Below, piece by piece: positions 62,230-64,000 of a stretch of 64,000 nucleotides of DNA. Source of the DNA: Certhia americana (taxonomy: Eukaryota > Chordata > Aves > Passeriformes > Certhiidae); contig CM031858.1 of assembly GCA_018697195.1 (NCBI GenBank), positions 129,999,345 through 130,063,344 on the forward strand. Reading direction: 5' to 3'. The position numbers were made by a program, and so were the translations under genes. How positions within the stretch are numbered: the first letter of the stretch is position 1; every line of letters begins with the position of its first letter. The notes below the pieces were generated by a model that had not been told where the DNA came from, ran no database searches, and saw only the letters and a list, made by a program, of their open reading frames with translations.

Positions 62230-63200
62230 CACCAGCTCATCGAGGGAAGGCTGCGACGGCCAAACAAGCCATCACGACTTGATCCGCGGTGCCAGAACTG
62301 GAAGCTGCGATGCCGCTGCCTTGAGGACGACAGAGAAAAAGGCTTCACCGTCCTGAGCCCCTGGTCTCCCTCGGCAGGAGCTGCTCCCGGGGGCAGCCGG
62401 CCCGCACGCCACCACAGCGCTGCTCAGCACCGCACTCTGCCCCTGCGGCATCCGACCAAAGCGGGGGACCGGCCGGAGCTGTTACGAGCCATCTCCCCTG
62501 CCCTTCCGTCCGGCGGACGGAGCTGCCCGGAGCAGAGCAGAACTGCCCTCTGCGACATGTCCCGGCAGGACCGGGCAACCCCTCCCCGTCGCTGAGGAGT
62601 TGCACCATCCCGGTGCAGCGCACCTCGCCGGCGGGAGGCGCAGCCCGGCAGTGTCTGGGCCGCCGTCGGGGCACGCTGAGGCTCCTCAGTGGCCCGGGAC
62701 TGCTCCTCCGCCTACCTCCGCTCCCGCAACCCGTCCGCAATCCCGACCCCGCGCTGGGCGTCCCGCCCGCACTCCCGGCCCCGCAATCCCGGCCCCGCAC
62801 TCCCGGCCCCGCACTCCGGCTGCCGCCCCCGCCGCGCTGCCACGTCCCCGCCCGGCGGGGCCAATGGGCGGCGGCGCCAGGTGTGTGTTACCTGCACCAC
62901 GTGGGCCGGGGGTGGGCAGGTGGTGCCGCGGCCCCGCGCAGAAAAGCTCGCAGCCATTGCGCCTTTCCCAGGGGTGCAGTTGGTGTGGGAGCGGCTACCA
63001 CCCACCTCGGGGAAAAGGGGGTGGGAAAGGGGGGAGCCGTGCGCCTCCCCCACGCCAGGTCCTCGGGGAGTGAGGCTGCAGCTGGGGGTTCTGCCGCTTG
63101 GGTCTCGCTTGGAAGCGCCTGGGGCAAGGAAAGTTTCCGGCTTCTTCTCTTTCCCCCTTCTTCCTTTCCTCCTTTTTATCCTCTCTACTGGTCCGGTGGC
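62230..63200. promoter_or_regulatory. ESRP1: ESRP1 CpG-dense promoter and 5' UTR
   Basis: CpG and GC density rises sharply from about 62.2 kb and continues through the ESRP1 start codon at 63204, with C-rich tracts such as CCCGGCCCCGCACTCC (62.77-62.82 kb). Just before the ATG a pyrimidine-rich 5' UTR (TTTCCCCCTTCTTCC) appears. The long frames on both strands here result from GC content. Promoter role inferred from position. Confidence 0.65.
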
Positions 63201-63203
63201 ACC

Positions 63204-63670
63204 ATGACGGCGTCTCCCGACTACCTGGTGATTCTCTTCGTGACAACGGCGGGCACCAACGGGGCAAGGTTGGGCTCAGACGAGCGAGAGCTGCTCCAGC
63301 TCCTGTGGAAAGTGGTCGACCTGAGGAGTAAGGAGGTATTTTCACCCGACGGGGGAGCACCCCGACCTGCTGCTCCCCTTGGCGCCTGCCATGCTGGATG
63401 CGGGCAGGGCAGTTTCGGCGCTGGGCTGGTAATGGGTGTCCCAGGCTGGAGCAAGCTCTGGTGGAGGGTAGGGGCTGGTGCCGCAGGCGGGGACGTCCAG
63501 CCCGGAGAGCTGACTCACCCCCTCCTCTGCTTTCTCTGGAGCTGGGGCACCTGCATGACGTGCTGGTCCGGCCTGACCACACAGAACTGACGGCTGAGTG
63601 CCAGGAGATCACCCAAGTGGATGTGGAGAGCCTGGCACTGGCTCCACCGCTGGAGCAGGCATTGAGACAG
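63204..63670 (+). CDS. ESRP1: ESRP1, first two coding exons (partial gene)
   Basis: ESRP1 is an epithelial RNA-binding protein with three RRMs that controls alternative splicing (for example of FGFR2). Exon 1 is 63204-63335: ATG in a GGCACCATGA context, [12 protein letters not shown], then [18 protein letters not shown], 44 codons, phase 0, GTATTT donor. Exon 2 is 63542-63670: after TCTCTGGAG it reads [12 protein letters not shown] and [18 protein letters not shown], 43 codons, GTGACA donor. The start and exon sizes fit mammalian ESRP1 and not ESRP2, whose N-terminus is proline-rich. These 87 residues are the start of the N-terminal exonuclease-like fold; the RRMs lie beyond the right edge. 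Confidence 0.95.
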
Positions 63671-64000
63671 GTGACACCCCATAACTGGCTACTAAGTGCT
63701 GGTCTCCTTTGGGAGCTCCCCCGTGGGGTAGCTTATCTGCTTATCCCCACCATCAGAGCAGTGGAGCCTGGTACGGGAGCACCACACACGTGTGGGCCAG
63801 GAAGCCTGTATGTGTAGGGCTTTGTGGGTCTTTCTCATTTGCCTTTTCTTTATTTGCCCTGGGAAGAACTGAACTCCGAGAGAGGAGAGTTAGGGTCGGC
63901 TATTTCCCTGCCGTGCTGAACCCTGAATGAGTCTCAGCTGAGGGTGAGCAATACTCAGTGTTGGATGAAGCCAGCTTTAGGTGTCCCCTGTTAAGGCTGG

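Noticed and set aside
62197..63590. Frames of 132-325 codons upstream of and across ESRP1 exon 1
   Set aside because: GC-rich shadow frames on both strands, with low-complexity Pro/Arg/Ala/Gly content. The real coding frame starts at 63204.
1..64000. Prokaryotic-style systems (CRISPR, operons, toxin-antitoxin, phage)
   Set aside because: Spliced vertebrate genes and CR1/LTR repeats account for the window; no regularly spaced direct repeats or ribosome-binding-site-led gene clusters were seen.

Overview
This window is vertebrate nuclear DNA, almost certainly from a bird. Genes are split by GT-AG introns, CpG-dense blocks sit at gene starts, and the interspersed repeats are CR1 LINEs plus LTRs of an avian ERVL-like type. 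The gene order RAD54B - (RING gene) - VIRMA - ESRP1 matches the conserved block on human 8q22, with a RING-finger gene between RAD54B and VIRMA that I do not recall in mammals. No bacterial-type operons, CRISPR arrays or similar systems are present, and most long open frames here are chance frames or repeats.

Layout. 1-7 kb: 5' end of RAD54B on the minus strand; its first two coding exons are at 4031-3894 and 3259-3088 and the rest lies left of the window. About 6.85-7.7 kb: a CpG-dense block with a 9-bp minisatellite, probably a shared promoter. 7.19-18.98 kb: a complete six-exon plus-strand gene for a RING/TRAF-type zinc-finger E3 ligase resembling RNF151 and NRDP1 (RNF41). 19-31 kb: intergenic DNA with a head-to-tail stack of three CR1 elements (20.1-25.35 kb). 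56.37-31.39 kb: the complete VIRMA coding region on the minus strand. I placed 24 exons, and they join into one frame of 5487 bases (1828 residues). 56.6-62.2 kb: intergenic DNA with a CR1 copy that seems to be interrupted by an LTR-like insert. 62.2-64 kb: CpG-dense promoter and the first two coding exons of ESRP1 on the plus strand, running off the right edge.

RAD54B acts in homologous recombination, VIRMA is the scaffold of the nuclear m6A RNA methyltransferase complex, and ESRP1 controls epithelial alternative splicing. They are neighbours by conserved synteny and do not form a pathway. RAD54B and the RING gene are head to head, the RING gene and VIRMA are tail to tail, and VIRMA and ESRP1 are head to head about 6.8 kb apart.

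I found no clearly undescribed system. The observations most worth a second look are: the RING gene, which lacks the NRDP1 C-terminal domain and has a possible in-frame N-terminal extension from a CpG-island exon; a decayed partial copy of VIRMA exon 9 between homopolymers, which looks like an assembly error; and the CR1 stack, with two nearly identical 3' ends and one internally deleted element that joins ORF1 directly to the end of ORF2.
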